DNA from: Calditrichota bacterium
GTDB taxonomy: Bacteria > Calditrichota > Calditrichia > RBG-13-44-9 > J042
DNA: 64,000 bases
Assembly (NCBI GenBank): GCA_013150955.1
Contig: JAADJD010000027.1
Coordinates: forward strand, 1 to 64,000
Direction: 5' to 3'
Position numbers and translations under genes: made by a program. Position 1 is the first letter of the stretch, and every line of letters begins with the position of its first letter. The notes beneath the pieces are model-generated. The model made no database searches. It was not told the DNA's origin and saw nothing but the letters and a program-made list of their open reading frames with translations. Shown in pieces: positions 45,509-54,393 of this stretch.

Positions 45509-47110
45509 TTACAGATATTTGTAAGCCACCAGCGTCAGAAAGTCTTCAAACGTCTCGGTGGTGGACAGGTAATTAAACAATTCGGTGGCCAGCTGGAATT
45601 TCCCTTTTTCAAACCGCTCATCCCCAACCAGTTTCCGAATCTTGTCCAGTTCTTCGGGAACCAGGCGGTGGTACAGTTCGGTGGATACTTCCCGGCCATC
45701 CACCATGCGTGCCCGGTTCCGAATCCACTGCCATACCTGCGCCCGCGAAATTTCCGCCGTGGCGGCATCTTCCATGAGATTGTATATCGGAACGCAACCC
45801 ACGCCGCGCAGCCAGGCTTCCAGGTACTGAATGGCCACGTTGATGTTGGTCCGCAGCCCTTCTTCGGTGATGGTGCCTTCGGGTACCCGGAGCAAATCTT
45901 CTTCGGTAATGGTCACGTCGTCCAGTTGCCGATGAATCTGATTGGGCGTGGGCATTTTTTCATCGAACACCGATTTGGCCACGTGGACCAATCCCGGATG
46001 CGCCACCCAGGTGCCGTCGTGTCCGTCACCGGCTTCTCGTTCCTTATCAGCACGGACCTTCTCCAGTGCCTGCTCGTTGGCCACCGGATCGTGTTTGATG
46101 GGAATCTGGGCGGCCATTCCGCCCATGGCATGGGCTCCCCGACGATGACAGGTCTGGATTAGCAGGCGAGAATACGAGCGCATGAAATGGGTGGTCATGG
46201 TGACCTGTGCCCGATCCGGTAGCACAAACTCCGGATAATTGCGGAATTTTTTAATGAAGCTGAAAATGTAATCCCAGCGACCACAATTGAGTCCGGCGGA
46301 GTGATCCTTTAACTCGTACAGGATTTCATCCATTTCAAACGCCGCCAGAATGTTTTCGATGAGCACGGTGGCCCGGATGGTGCCCCGCGGAATGCCCAGC
46401 GCATCCTGCGCGTAATTGAAGACGTCGTTCCAGAGGCGGGCTTCCAGATAATTTTCCAGCTTGGGCAGGTAGAAGTAGGGACCGGTTCCTTTTTCCAGCA
46501 AGGTGGTGGCGTTGTGGAAGAAGAAAAGGCCAAAATCAAACAAAGCGGCCGAGACCGGCTTGCCATTCAAAAGCACGTGTTTTTCTTCCAGATGCCATCC
46601 CCGCGGACGTACCATCAGGGTAGCAATCTGCGGCTTGAGCTTGTAGTGTTTTCCTTCTGGGCTGGTGTATTCAATGGTTCCCCGAACCGCATCCCTTAAA
46701 TTGACCTGTCCCTGCACCACGTTGAACCAGGTCGGGGAATTCGAGTCTTCAAAATCGGCCATGAACACATTGGCCCCGGAATTTAGCGCATTGATGATCA
46801 TTTTCCGATCGACCGGACCGGTAATTTCCACTCGCCGATCTTCCAGGTCTGGTGGAATGGGGGCCACTTTCCATTCCTTTTCGCGAATCGCCCGCGTTTC
46901 CGGCCGAAAGGTAGGCCATTTGCCGGCATCGATTTCGGCCTGGCGTTCTTCCCGCAGTTGCAAAAGCTGCCGACGGCGTTCCCCAAATTCCTTTTCCAGT
47001 CCGGCAATGAACTGCAGGGCCTGGGGCGTTAGAATTTCCTGAAATGGGGCTCTCATCTCGCCCACAATTTCAATTTCCTGCGCAATCTGGATTAATTCCG
47101 GGTACGGCAT
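45509..47110 (-). CDS. aceB: Malate synthase A
   Basis: 533 residues from the ATG at 47110, five bases after GAGG; an in-frame GTG at 47116 would add two residues. Family motifs: [39 protein letters not shown] (catalytic Arg region), [14 protein letters not shown] and [10 protein letters not shown]. It condenses acetyl-CoA with glyoxylate to malate, completing the shunt with aceA downstream. The long upstream region (47117-47676) shared with a divergent membrane-protein gene holds several palindromes. Confidence 0.96.
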   Translation of the reverse strand: MPYPELIQIAQEIEIVGEMRAPFQEILTPQALQFIAGLEKEFGERRRQLLQLREERQAEIDAGKWPTFRPETRAIREKEWKVAPIPPDLEDRRVEITGPVDRKMIINALNSGANVFMADFEDSNSPTWFNVVQGQVNLRDAVRGTIEYTSPEGKHYKLKPQIATLMVRPRGWHLEEKHVLLNGKPVSAALFDFGLFFFHNATTLLEKGTGPYFYLPKLENYLEARLWNDVFNYAQDALGIPRGTIRATVLIENILAAFEMDEILYELKDHSAGLNCGRWDYIFSFIKKFRNYPEFVLPDRAQVTMTTHFMRSYSRLLIQTCHRRGAHAMGGMAAQIPIKHDPVANEQALEKVRADKEREAGDGHDGTWVAHPGLVHVAKSVFDEKMPTPNQIHRQLDDVTITEEDLLRVPEGTITEEGLRTNINVAIQYLEAWLRGVGCVPIYNLMEDAATAEISRAQVWQWIRNRARMVDGREVSTELYHRLVPEELDKIRKLVGDERFEKGKFQLATELFNYLSTTETFEDFLTLVAYKYL

Positions 47111-47134
47111 AGACACCTCGTTATTTTTTGTCTG

Positions 47135-47151
47135 CTTGGTTAGATACCAAG
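47135..47151 (-). promoter_or_regulatory. 6-5-6 inverted repeat in the aceB leader
   Basis: CTTGGT-TAGAT-ACCAAG, 25 to 41 bp before the aceB start codon; possible operator or leader hairpin. Confidence 0.35.
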
Positions 47152-47260
47152 ATCATGCCAGTGTAATGACGGGATCCAGGATGGTGGTTGTAACATGTTG
47201 ATAAATAAGGGGATATGGTTGATTTGATTCCGATCCCTTTCGAAATGGGGATCGTGGCCG

Positions 47261-47278
47261 TGCGACATTTATGTCGCA
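47261..47278. promoter_or_regulatory. Perfect 18-bp palindrome upstream of aceB (site 1)
   Basis: TGCGACAT-TT-ATGTCGCA: eight-base arms pair perfectly around two bases. Located 151 bp before aceB. Two related sites lie at 47393 and 47418, so the three likely bind one regulator. Confidence 0.6.
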
Positions 47279-47392
47279 TCTTGTGCCATCGAATTACCCC
47301 GGCGGAATCGGGAATTGTTCCCGGATGCTCTTCAGAAATGCCCATTCGCTGATGGAATCGGTTAAAAATGGATCATTACCGTTTGCATGGGG

Positions 47393-47410
47393 TGCGACAT
47401 TTGAGTCACA
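47393..47410. promoter_or_regulatory. Operator-like site 2 in the aceB upstream region
   Basis: TGCGACATTTGAGTCACA has the left arm and the TT centre of site 1 intact, with the right arm partly kept. Begins 132 bp from site 1 and 25 bp from site 3. Confidence 0.5.
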
Positions 47411-47417
47411 CCCGGGG

Positions 47418-47435
47418 TGCGTTAGCATTGTCGCA
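47418..47435. promoter_or_regulatory. Operator-like site 3 in the aceB upstream region
   Basis: TGCGTTAGCATTGTCGCA shares TGCG and TGTCGCA with site 1 over the same 18-bp length. It ends 25 bp before the -35 box of the divergent membrane-protein promoter, an activator-like position. Confidence 0.45.
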
Positions 47436-47460
47436 CTTTGGGTCAGGCCGGCGAAAAATT

Positions 47461-47488
47461 TTGTTTTTCTGCATCCCGGCCTTATATT
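47461..47488 (+). promoter_or_regulatory. Candidate promoter of the 47677 membrane-protein gene
   Basis: TTGTTT and TATATT separated by 16 bp, with sites 2 and 3 upstream. A leader of about 180 bp follows. Confidence 0.4.
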
Positions 47489-47676
47489 ATTCGCCAGCTT
47501 AAATGATTGTCGGATTGGACGGCGTTCGAGAGGTTCCGGTCGAACGGTTCGGAGGACGATTTCCCCCGCCCGCTGAACCCGATGGATAAGCGGGTCCCCT
47601 TTTCTGAACCCGCCGACACGTTCGCATTTCGCCACCCTTTCCGGGTATGCTTACCAAAAAATGGAGGAAAGCGGTC

Positions 47677-48342
47677 ATGTTTGTGGGACATTACGCAGCC
47701 AGCCTGATGTTAAAACAAGTGGATCGGCGCCTGTCGCTGGGATGGTTGTTTCTGGCAGTCCAGTTTGTGGATATTCTGTTTTTCCCGCTGGTTTTGCTGG
47801 GCATTGAACGGTTGAACATTGTGGAAAATTATACCGCTTCCACTCACTTTGAACTGGTGTACATGCCCTTTACCCATAGCCTGGTGGCCTCGTTTATCTG
47901 GGCGTTCATTGTTTATGGTGGGGTGCGTTTGCTTTCCCGAAAACAGCGCTGGTTTTATCCCGCGGCAGCCGGTGCGATGGCGCTGGCGGTATTGTCTCAC
48001 TGGTTCCTGGATTTGCTGGTCCACACCCCGGACCTTCCCCTTCTGGGGGACAGTTCCCTGAAATTGGGATTGGGATTGTGGAATCATGCGCTGGCAACTT
48101 ACCTGCTGGAAGCGGGCCTGCTGATGCTGGGACTGTTCCTGTATTTGAAGTCCACCCGCGGCAGTGGATTTCTTGGAAAGTATGGAATGATTATGTTCAC
48201 GGTGTTTTTATTGCTGGCGAATGGTCACAACATTTTCGGACCGCCCATGGGTGAAAGTGTGGCCGCACTGTCGGTTTCAGCCCTGATGTCTTATTTCGGC
48301 TTTGCAGGATTGGCTTTCTGGCTGGATCGGTACCGGCATTAA
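47677..48342 (+). CDS. Multi-pass membrane protein of unknown function
   Basis: 221 residues from the ATG at 47677, 9 bp after GGAGG; an in-frame ATG at 47647 precedes that ribosome site. About six membrane segments. MFVGHYAASLMLKQVDRRLS at the start, MPFTHSLVAS and LSHWFLDLLVHTPDLPL contain a conserved set of histidines and aspartates like those of the YdjM/DUF457 metal-dependent membrane hydrolases, which may bind metal. Unknown substrate. It is transcribed away from malate synthase and shares the operator-rich region, so it may belong to the same regulon. Confidence 0.7.
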   Translation: MFVGHYAASLMLKQVDRRLSLGWLFLAVQFVDILFFPLVLLGIERLNIVENYTASTHFELVYMPFTHSLVASFIWAFIVYGGVRLLSRKQRWFYPAAAGAMALAVLSHWFLDLLVHTPDLPLLGDSSLKLGLGLWNHALATYLLEAGLLMLGLFLYLKSTRGSGFLGKYGMIMFTVFLLLANGHNIFGPPMGESVAALSVSALMSYFGFAGLAFWLDRYRH

Positions 48343-48350
48343 CCTAAAAT

Positions 48351-48533
48351 AATCCCAGATTATGCATTAGCCTACGAATGACACGAATTCACACAAATAA
48401 AACCAATAAAATACATTGGATTGTATCTGGATGAAAATGTGTTCTGGAGTTTATTCGCGATTTTGTAGATATTTTTGGGTTTCATTCGTATGATTCGCGG
48501 CCTAATGCATTATTTGGGATAATGCATAACCCG
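48351..48533 (-). repeat. Dispersed intergenic repeat, copy 12 (reverse)
   Basis: ATCCCAGATTATGCATTAGC, CTACGAATGACACGAATTC, core AAATACATTGGATTGTATC and GGATGAAAATGTG, end TTTCATTCGTATGATTCGCG and GCATTATTTGGG. Close to the family consensus; between convergent genes. Confidence 0.92.
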
Positions 48534-48575
48534 ATATTCATAAACGATATTCATAAACGGGTTCCTCTCCATGGA

Positions 48576-50015
48576 TCAGGAATGGGAGTCGGTTTTAAGG
48601 GGGCCGTTTTTAAAGGTATCGGCTTTGATGCGGTGTTTGGCCATCAGTCGCTGGAAGGTTCGGCGGGGGACACCGGCAGCACGGGCGGCACGGGAGACAT
48701 TCCCGTTGTTTTCGGCCAGGTAGCGACAGATGGCTTCATATTCGAACCGATCGACCACCGCCGCTTTCATGCGCATCAATCCCCCTTCCAGAGGTTCATC
48801 CGGCATCAGGGTTTTGAAATCATCAGGCTGCAACATGAGCGGTAGGTGAGGCAGGTCGATCTCGTCGGTATTGGTTAACACCACGGCATGTTCAATCACG
48901 TTTTCCAGTTCACGCAGGTTTCCTGGCCAGTCGTATTGCACCAGGGCGGCCATGGCAGCTGGCGAGATTTTGTTCACATGCTTATTGACTTTCGCCTGGG
49001 CAATTTTCAGGAAATGATAGGCAAACAGCGGAATATCCTCCTTTCGTTCCCGCAGGGATGGCATGTAAATGGTAAAAGCGTTCAGCCGGTAGAACAGGTC
49101 CATGCGGAATTTTCCTTCCTTGATGGCATCTTCCAGCTGGCGATTGGTGGCGGCGATGACCCGCACTTTTACGCGCTTGGTCACCGTATCGCCAATGGCC
49201 CGAATTTCCCCGGATTGCAGAAAGCGCAGCACTTTGGCCTGCATTTCCAGGGGCATGTCTCCCACCTCGTCCAGAAAAATGGTGCTTTCGTGCGCCAGCT
49301 CCAGCAGCCCGATTTTATCCTGCGTGGCGCCCGTAAAAGCGCCCTTTTTGTACCCGAATAGCTCGCTTTCGATTAACGATGCGCTGAAGGCGGTGCAGTT
49401 AACGGTGATCATTGGCTTGTGTCGCCAGGGACTTTTCTGGTGGATGAGGCGGGCGACCAGTTCTTTGCCGGTGCCACTTTCCCCGCGGATGAGCACCGTG
49501 GTCGGCGTGGGAGCCACCCGCTCAATGAGACGCATGATTTCCTGCATCTTACGGGTTTTTCCGATGATGAATTCACCTTCGGATAGACGATCCAGTTCGC
49601 GGCGCATCAGGTGATAGGTGCCTTCCAGAATTTGCTTCTGGCGGTATTCGTCCAGCAACATCCAGATCAGGCGAGCGCTGAGTCCCCCCAGGATTTCCAC
49701 CTCGGCCGGTTTTTCCCGCAGCAGGGATTCCTGTAAGGCGGCATCTCCGGTAACGTTGATGATGATGTCCATATTTCCCTGATCCAGGAAGTGCCGGTAG
49801 TCCCGGTGGACGGGAATCCGATATTCCCTGGCGAGGGCCACGCCCGGTGCGTCGGGATTAATTTCTGCTACCCCCACGACTTCCACCGAGGGATCATTCT
49901 TTAACAGCCGCAGGAGCATGCTACCCGCGCGCCCTGCACCGATGATCAATACCCGAAGGGTTTTCTGCCATTCTTCAGCCATGGGTGCGTTTCCTGAGTT
50001 TCCATCATTCTCCAT
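48576..50015 (-). CDS. Sigma-54 activator with N-terminal Rossmann (NAD(P)-binding) domain
   Basis: 479 residues (a shorter start at 49982, after AGGA, is possible). Residues about 19-130 form a Rossmann-type domain: LRVLIIGAGRAGSMLLRLL (GxGxxG), then VVGVAEINPDAPG and IIINVTGD, as in homoserine-dehydrogenase-like or DapB-like oxidoreductases, instead of a receiver domain. The AAA+ domain has GESGTGKELVARLIHQKSP, an intact KKGAFTGAT, FLDEVGDMPLEMQAKVLRF and a C-terminal Fis HTH (NVSRAARAAGVPRRTFQRLM). Probably it senses a dinucleotide or metabolite and activates sigma-54 promoters. Separated from the glyoxylate operon by the 47677 gene and repeat 12. Confidence 0.9.
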   Translation of the reverse strand: MENDGNSGNAPMAEEWQKTLRVLIIGAGRAGSMLLRLLKNDPSVEVVGVAEINPDAPGVALAREYRIPVHRDYRHFLDQGNMDIIINVTGDAALQESLLREKPAEVEILGGLSARLIWMLLDEYRQKQILEGTYHLMRRELDRLSEGEFIIGKTRKMQEIMRLIERVAPTPTTVLIRGESGTGKELVARLIHQKSPWRHKPMITVNCTAFSASLIESELFGYKKGAFTGATQDKIGLLELAHESTIFLDEVGDMPLEMQAKVLRFLQSGEIRAIGDTVTKRVKVRVIAATNRQLEDAIKEGKFRMDLFYRLNAFTIYMPSLRERKEDIPLFAYHFLKIAQAKVNKHVNKISPAAMAALVQYDWPGNLRELENVIEHAVVLTNTDEIDLPHLPLMLQPDDFKTLMPDEPLEGGLMRMKAAVVDRFEYEAICRYLAENNGNVSRAARAAGVPRRTFQRLMAKHRIKADTFKNGPLKTDSHS

Positions 50016-50355
50016 CTACCGGGGGTGTTCTCCAGCGGGATTTATATGTTGTACCCCGATTCGGTTCTCCTTCCGCTGATCAATGGTCGATACAGATGAG
50101 ATCATCTTCGATAAATTCCCTGAAATTTTAATGCTTTTTTTAAATTTATTCAGAAAGCCGGGGGAATCAAAAGCCGAAATCGCAATCCTGTACGCCAACT
50201 GAGTGGACCCCACCGGATCAAAGTCCTGAAAACTCGTCTGGCACCGGAATATTAGCGGCATTCTATCTCGCCAGAAGATGGTCAAATGTTCGCGTTCCAG
50301 GATGAGCGTTATTAGCCCTTTTTGGGAATTTAGCGAACTTTTGCCCCCTTAAGAT

Positions 50356-50384
50356 TTGTCTTTTCCCGAAAAAAGGGTTAAAAT
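50356..50384 (+). promoter_or_regulatory. Promoter of the site-2 protease gene
   Basis: TTGTCT, 17-bp spacer, TAAAAT, about 25 bp before the start codon. The remainder of 50016-50355 shows nothing recognisable. Confidence 0.5.
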
Positions 50385-50409
50385 CGGTAATTAAAAAAAG
50401 GATATTTGC

Positions 50410-51528
50410 ATGAACAAAAACACCATTTCGCTGGGGCGTATCTTTGGAATCCCATTGAATGTGGATTCATCCTGGTTTTTAATTTTCGCGTTGTTGTCCT
50501 GGATGCTGGCCAGTAATTATTATCCCCGCGAATTTCCCGGCTGGCCGCTGTGGCAGTACTGGTTCATGGGCATGTTTACTTCAATTTTTTTATTTGTGAG
50601 TGTGCTGTTGCATGAGCTGGGACATTCCCTGGTGGCACGCCATTTTCATCTACCGGTTCAGCGGATCACCCTGTTTGTTTTTGGAGGCATTGCGCAGATT
50701 GCCGGCGAACCTCCCAGTGCACGGGCGGAATTCTGGATAGCCCTGGCGGGTCCCATCGTCAGTTTTGCTTTAGCGGCCCTGTTTCATCTCATCACGCCGC
50801 TGGTGCAGGGCTGGGATGCGCTGTTTGCGTTCTTTAAATATCTGGCCTTCATCAATTTGATTCTGGCCGGTTTCAATCTGATTCCCGGTTTCCCGCTGGA
50901 TGGGGGGCGGATATTCCGATCCATTTTGTGGGGAATCACGAAAAATTTGCGCAAGGCCACCTTCATTGCCGCGAATGTGGGCCGATTTTTTGCCTTTGCG
51001 TTTATTTTTCTGGGGGCCATGCAGATCATTGCCGGTCATATCATGGATGGTCTGTGGACCATTTTCATTGGATTGTTTCTGGAGAGTGCGGCGTCATCTC
51101 AGATTCAACAGCAGGAGATGCGTACCCTGCTGGTACGCCATAAGGTCAACGAGGCCATGAATCCCAACTTCGCCATTGTGCCGGCGGATAGTTCCTTACA
51201 GGAGATCGTGGATCATCACGTGCTGGGGATGGGCAGGCGCGCCGTGATTGTGGTGGACGATGGGGAGATTGCCGGAATGCTAACCCTGCATCACCTGAAG
51301 TCGGTCTCTCCAGACAAATGGCCTCAGGTTCGGGTGGCCGAGGTCATGTTGCCTGCAAGCCAGATGCGCTGGGTAACGCCCGATACCGATTTGTGGAGCG
51401 CCCTGCAGGCCATGGATCGCGATGGGGTGAATCAACTGCCGGTGCTGCAGGACGGAAAATTGGTGGGCATCATCACCCGCGGCGACCTGATTTCGTTCCT
51501 GAACTATCTTCACAGCCTGTCCACCTGA
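50410..51528 (+). CDS. Site-2 protease family (M50B) membrane metalloprotease with CBS domains
   Basis: 372 residues. N-terminal six-helix membrane domain with the zinc motif HELGH (His68, Glu69, His72) and the second ligand motif GFPLDGGR near residue 165. This is followed by two CBS domains (about 240-370: VNEAMNPNFAIVPADSSLQE, VAEVMLPASQMRWVTPDT). S2P enzymes cut membrane proteins such as anti-sigma factors within the membrane, and CBS pairs often bind adenine nucleotides, so activity may be energy-regulated. SpoIVFB-like members share this layout. The only anti-sigma gene in the window is at 62.5 kb, so a link is possible but unproven. Confidence 0.9.
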   Translation: MNKNTISLGRIFGIPLNVDSSWFLIFALLSWMLASNYYPREFPGWPLWQYWFMGMFTSIFLFVSVLLHELGHSLVARHFHLPVQRITLFVFGGIAQIAGEPPSARAEFWIALAGPIVSFALAALFHLITPLVQGWDALFAFFKYLAFINLILAGFNLIPGFPLDGGRIFRSILWGITKNLRKATFIAANVGRFFAFAFIFLGAMQIIAGHIMDGLWTIFIGLFLESAASSQIQQQEMRTLLVRHKVNEAMNPNFAIVPADSSLQEIVDHHVLGMGRRAVIVVDDGEIAGMLTLHHLKSVSPDKWPQVRVAEVMLPASQMRWVTPDTDLWSALQAMDRDGVNQLPVLQDGKLVGIITRGDLISFLNYLHSLST

Positions 51529-51693
51529 AAATGGCGGCTCCCAATTTTCTGATCAAAGACTTTTGCACCGGAAAAAATTTTCTTATAATTAGCGGCGCAT
51601 TTTCGCACGGAATCGGATGTGGCCTTCGGCCAGAGTCGGGACGAATCCCCCGGCTGAAGGATCGGGCTGGCCGGATGGCATCGCGTTGGGTTA

Positions 51694-51838
51694 TACCCGG
51701 ATTATGGATAAGACCACGAATTAACACAAATAAAAGATTCTATCTGGATGAAAATTTGTTTCGGGGTTTATTCGCGATTTTGTGGATGTGTTTTGGTTTT
51801 ATTGGTGTTATTCGCGGTTTAATGCATTATTTTGGTTA
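51694..51838 (-). repeat. Dispersed intergenic repeat, copy 13 (reverse)
   Basis: ACCCGGATTATGGATAAGAC, CACGAATTAACACAAATA, core GATTCTATCTGGATGAAAA and GATTTTGTGGATGTG, end TTATTCGCGGTTTAATGCA. Slightly shortened left part. Upstream of speE. Confidence 0.87.
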
Positions 51839-51857
51839 AATTGGAAGGAGAGGTTCC

Positions 51858-52703
51858 ATGGCCATTCGTTTTACCGAGGAATATCCAGAGATCAACGGCG
51901 CGTTCAGTTTTGAAGTGACCAAAATCCTTTTCTCCGATCGCAGTCCCTACCAGAAAATCGAAATAGTTGAAACCACTCATCTGGGGCGGGTATTGCTGAT
52001 CGATAACCTGGTGATGTTCACCGAACGGGATGAATACGTGTATCACGAAATGATTGCGCATGTGCCGTTGTACACCCATCCCCGCCCCGAGAAAGTGCTG
52101 ATCATCGGCGGTGGCGATGGCGGCACCGTGCGGGAATGTGTCCGCCACCAGGTGGTGCAACAGGTGGATCTGGTGGAGATCGATGAGATGGTCAGTCAGG
52201 CCTGTTTGCAGTACGTACCTTCCCTGGCCAGCAAGTTGCTCTCGGAAAAGGTGAATTGTTATTTCCAGGATGGCGTGGAATACGTCCGCAACACCCGAGA
52301 GAAGTACGATGTGATCATTATCGATTCTACCGACCCGGTGAGTGTGGGAGAGGGATTGTTCACCCGCGAGTTTTACCGCAATTGTTACCAGATTCTGAAT
52401 GAAGACGGATTGCTGGTGGCGCAGAGTGAATTTCCCCCCTGGGCACCGGAGCTGGTTCGAGGCATTGCCAAAAAACTGAAAGCCATATTCCCCAGGGTAT
52501 TTTTCTACCAGGCGCACATTCCCACTTACCCCTCGGGTCACTGGGCCTTTGGCATGGGAAGTAAAAAGTATCACCCGATAAACGATTTTCAGGCCAGGCG
52601 TTACGAGGCCAATCAGCTGACCTATCGGTACTATAATCGGGATATTCACCAGGGAGCATTTGCGTTGCCCACGTTTTTCCGGGAGCTGGTCGATGCGGAG
52701 TGA
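51858..52703 (+). CDS. speE: Spermidine synthase (aminopropyltransferase)
   Basis: 281 residues. Motifs: DNLVMFTERDEYVYHEM, IGGGDGGTVRE (SAM-binding), VEIDEMVSQAC and DVIIIDSTDPVSVGEGLF (catalytic Asp). It transfers the aminopropyl group of decarboxylated SAM to putrescine, or in thermophile-type pathways to agmatine. AAGGAGAGG gives a good ribosome site. It overlaps the agmatinase gene by 11 bases, so the pair is coupled. Which amine is the acceptor cannot be read from the sequence. Confidence 0.94.
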   Translation: MAIRFTEEYPEINGAFSFEVTKILFSDRSPYQKIEIVETTHLGRVLLIDNLVMFTERDEYVYHEMIAHVPLYTHPRPEKVLIIGGGDGGTVRECVRHQVVQQVDLVEIDEMVSQACLQYVPSLASKLLSEKVNCYFQDGVEYVRNTREKYDVIIIDSTDPVSVGEGLFTREFYRNCYQILNEDGLLVAQSEFPPWAPELVRGIAKKLKAIFPRVFFYQAHIPTYPSGHWAFGMGSKKYHPINDFQARRYEANQLTYRYYNRDIHQGAFALPTFFRELVDAE

Positions 52704-53562
52704 TTATTTGTTACCCAGGATTCCCTTTGAGGGCTGTCAGTCCAGTTATGCCGATGCCCGTCTGGTGATTGTGGGGGCGGGTTTTGATGGCACCTCCAGC
52801 TATCGGCCCGGCTCGCGATTTGCACCGCAATCGATTCGCGCGGAGACGCTGCTGTCTCAGGAAAATTACAGCCCCTATTTTCAGGTGGATCTGACCGAAC
52901 TGGCCATTCACGACGCTGGCGATCTGGATCTTCCGTTCGGGAATAAAGAGGAAGCGCTGCGCCGCATTAAAGAAACCGTTCAGCAGATTGTGAGCGATGG
53001 TAAAATTCCCTGCGTGATTGGCGGAGAGCACCTGGTATCCCTGCCGGTGGTTCAGGCCGTTCACCGGGCGTACCCGGATGTGCATCTGCTACAACTGGAT
53101 GCCCATCTGGATTTAATGGATGAGCTGTTTGGGGATCGACTCTCCCACGGCACCGTCATGCGGCGCATTCTGGAAACCATTGGCGATGGCAGGCGACTGT
53201 TTCAGGTGGGGGTTCGCAGCGGGAGCCGCGAAGAATTTCAGTTTGCCCGGCAGCACACCCAGCTGTATCTCTTTCACACGCGGGAATTTCAGAAACATGT
53301 GCACCTGCTGGAAGATCGACCGGTCTATCTATCGCTGGATGTGGATGTGTTCGATCCCGCATTGCTGCCGGGCACGGGAACGCCAGAGGCCGGCGGCATC
53401 TTCTTCGACGAATTCATCGAGTTCCTGAAAGCCATTAAGCACCTGAATATCGTGGGATGCGATCTGGTGGAGTTGTCCCCCAAACTGGATCCCACCGGTA
53501 ATTCCACCATCACCACGGCGAAAATCCTGCGCGAGCTCCTGATTACGATCCTGATCGATTGA
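52693..53562 (+). CDS. speB: Agmatinase / ureohydrolase family
   Basis: 289 residues from the ATG at 52693, 7 bases after GGGAG; an upstream in-frame ATG lies at 52660. Manganese-binding motifs: IGGEH (110-113), QLDAHLDLMDE (Asp136, His138, Asp140) and SLDVDVFDPALLPGTGTPE near residue 215. It removes urea from agmatine to give putrescine or, in some thermophiles, acts on aminopropylagmatine. The gene overlaps speE upstream and converges with the pterin dehydratase gene, overlapping its end by 20 bases. Confidence 0.92.
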   Translation: MRSDYLLPRIPFEGCQSSYADARLVIVGAGFDGTSSYRPGSRFAPQSIRAETLLSQENYSPYFQVDLTELAIHDAGDLDLPFGNKEEALRRIKETVQQIVSDGKIPCVIGGEHLVSLPVVQAVHRAYPDVHLLQLDAHLDLMDELFGDRLSHGTVMRRILETIGDGRRLFQVGVRSGSREEFQFARQHTQLYLFHTREFQKHVHLLEDRPVYLSLDVDVFDPALLPGTGTPEAGGIFFDEFIEFLKAIKHLNIVGCDLVELSPKLDPTGNSTITTAKILRELLITILID

Positions 53563-53821
53563 TCTGCGCCGCCAGCTGGAAGTCCCTGTCGGTAATTCCC
53601 CCTTCCGAATGGGTCATCAACGAAAGGCGCACCCGGTTGTAAGAGATGTAAATATCCGGATGATGATCCATCGCTTCTGCCAGATCGGCTACCTGTTTTA
53701 CAAAGTGCATCGCTTCCCGGAAGTTGCGAAACGTCCACTCCCGTACCAGCATCTGGCCATCAAATTCCCATCCGGTGAGGGTGGTTAATCTATCCTGAAT
53801 TTCCTGGGGGAGCAACTTCAT
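53543..53821 (-). CDS. Pterin-4a-carbinolamine dehydratase
   Basis: 92 residues, full length for the family. GWEFDGQMLVREWTFRNFRE, FVKQVADLAEAMDHHPDIYI (the DHHP histidines 53 and 54 are catalytic) and SHNRVRL-type strand region. It dehydrates 4a-hydroxytetrahydropterin, supporting aromatic-amino-acid hydroxylases, or acts in molybdopterin metabolism; no hydroxylase is in the window. Its 3' end overlaps agmatinase on the opposite strand by 20 bases. GGAGG precedes the ATG. Confidence 0.92.
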   Translation of the reverse strand: MKLLPQEIQDRLTTLTGWEFDGQMLVREWTFRNFREAMHFVKQVADLAEAMDHHPDIYISYNRVRLSLMTHSEGGITDRDFQLAAQINRSGS

Positions 53822-54393
53822 GGGAGAACCTCCTCTATTGTTTGTGGATTCGGTTTAAATTATGCATTTTCATATAAATTTCCACGAATTATTTCCATGC
53901 GTTTGGCCGTTTTAGGTTGCAAAACATCCATTTCCGGAGATCGGATAATGCGCATTTAGAAAAAAGAGCGGAATAGGGATCGTATTTTTCATCCGGATGT
54001 TGCATTCCCCGACGGCTCACTCCGGCCATATTAGAGAGGCGATTTAACAAAGCCATCTGCCGGCATCTCTGGCCAATCTTCTTCTCGATGCCTCATTCAG
54101 TAACATATGGTTTCTCTTAATGTTCACGGGTATCCTTCGCGGTGCCGGATCGTTCAAATTAAAAAAATGTTCGGGCTCAATTTAACATTTGCCATTGCTT
54201 TTTAGCGCTATTTAATTAATACATGATTTCCAGAACAAGGGCAAGTAAATCCGAAATTTTGGGAAAATCGCTGGTAGAAAATGGCGGAGGTAGAGGCAGA
54301 ATGGAGTTTAATAATTTATTTTTTATTCATTTAACGCGCCTGCCGGGCGATAATAGCTTAGAATAAAAACACAAAAGGCGGTCGATATCCAGG
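53822..54393. other. AT-rich intergenic stretch without recognised features
   Basis: About 570 bp between divergent genes. Contains the ribosome site of the pterin dehydratase (53823-53833, minus) and, presumably, promoters for both genes. No repeat copy, no convincing small gene and no clear palindrome was found. Confidence 0.5.

Noticed and set aside
47160-47175. ACTGGCATGATCTTGGTA (minus strand) as a sigma-54 promoter of aceB
   Set aside because: Spacing between the two elements is one base short and the -12 GC is missing.
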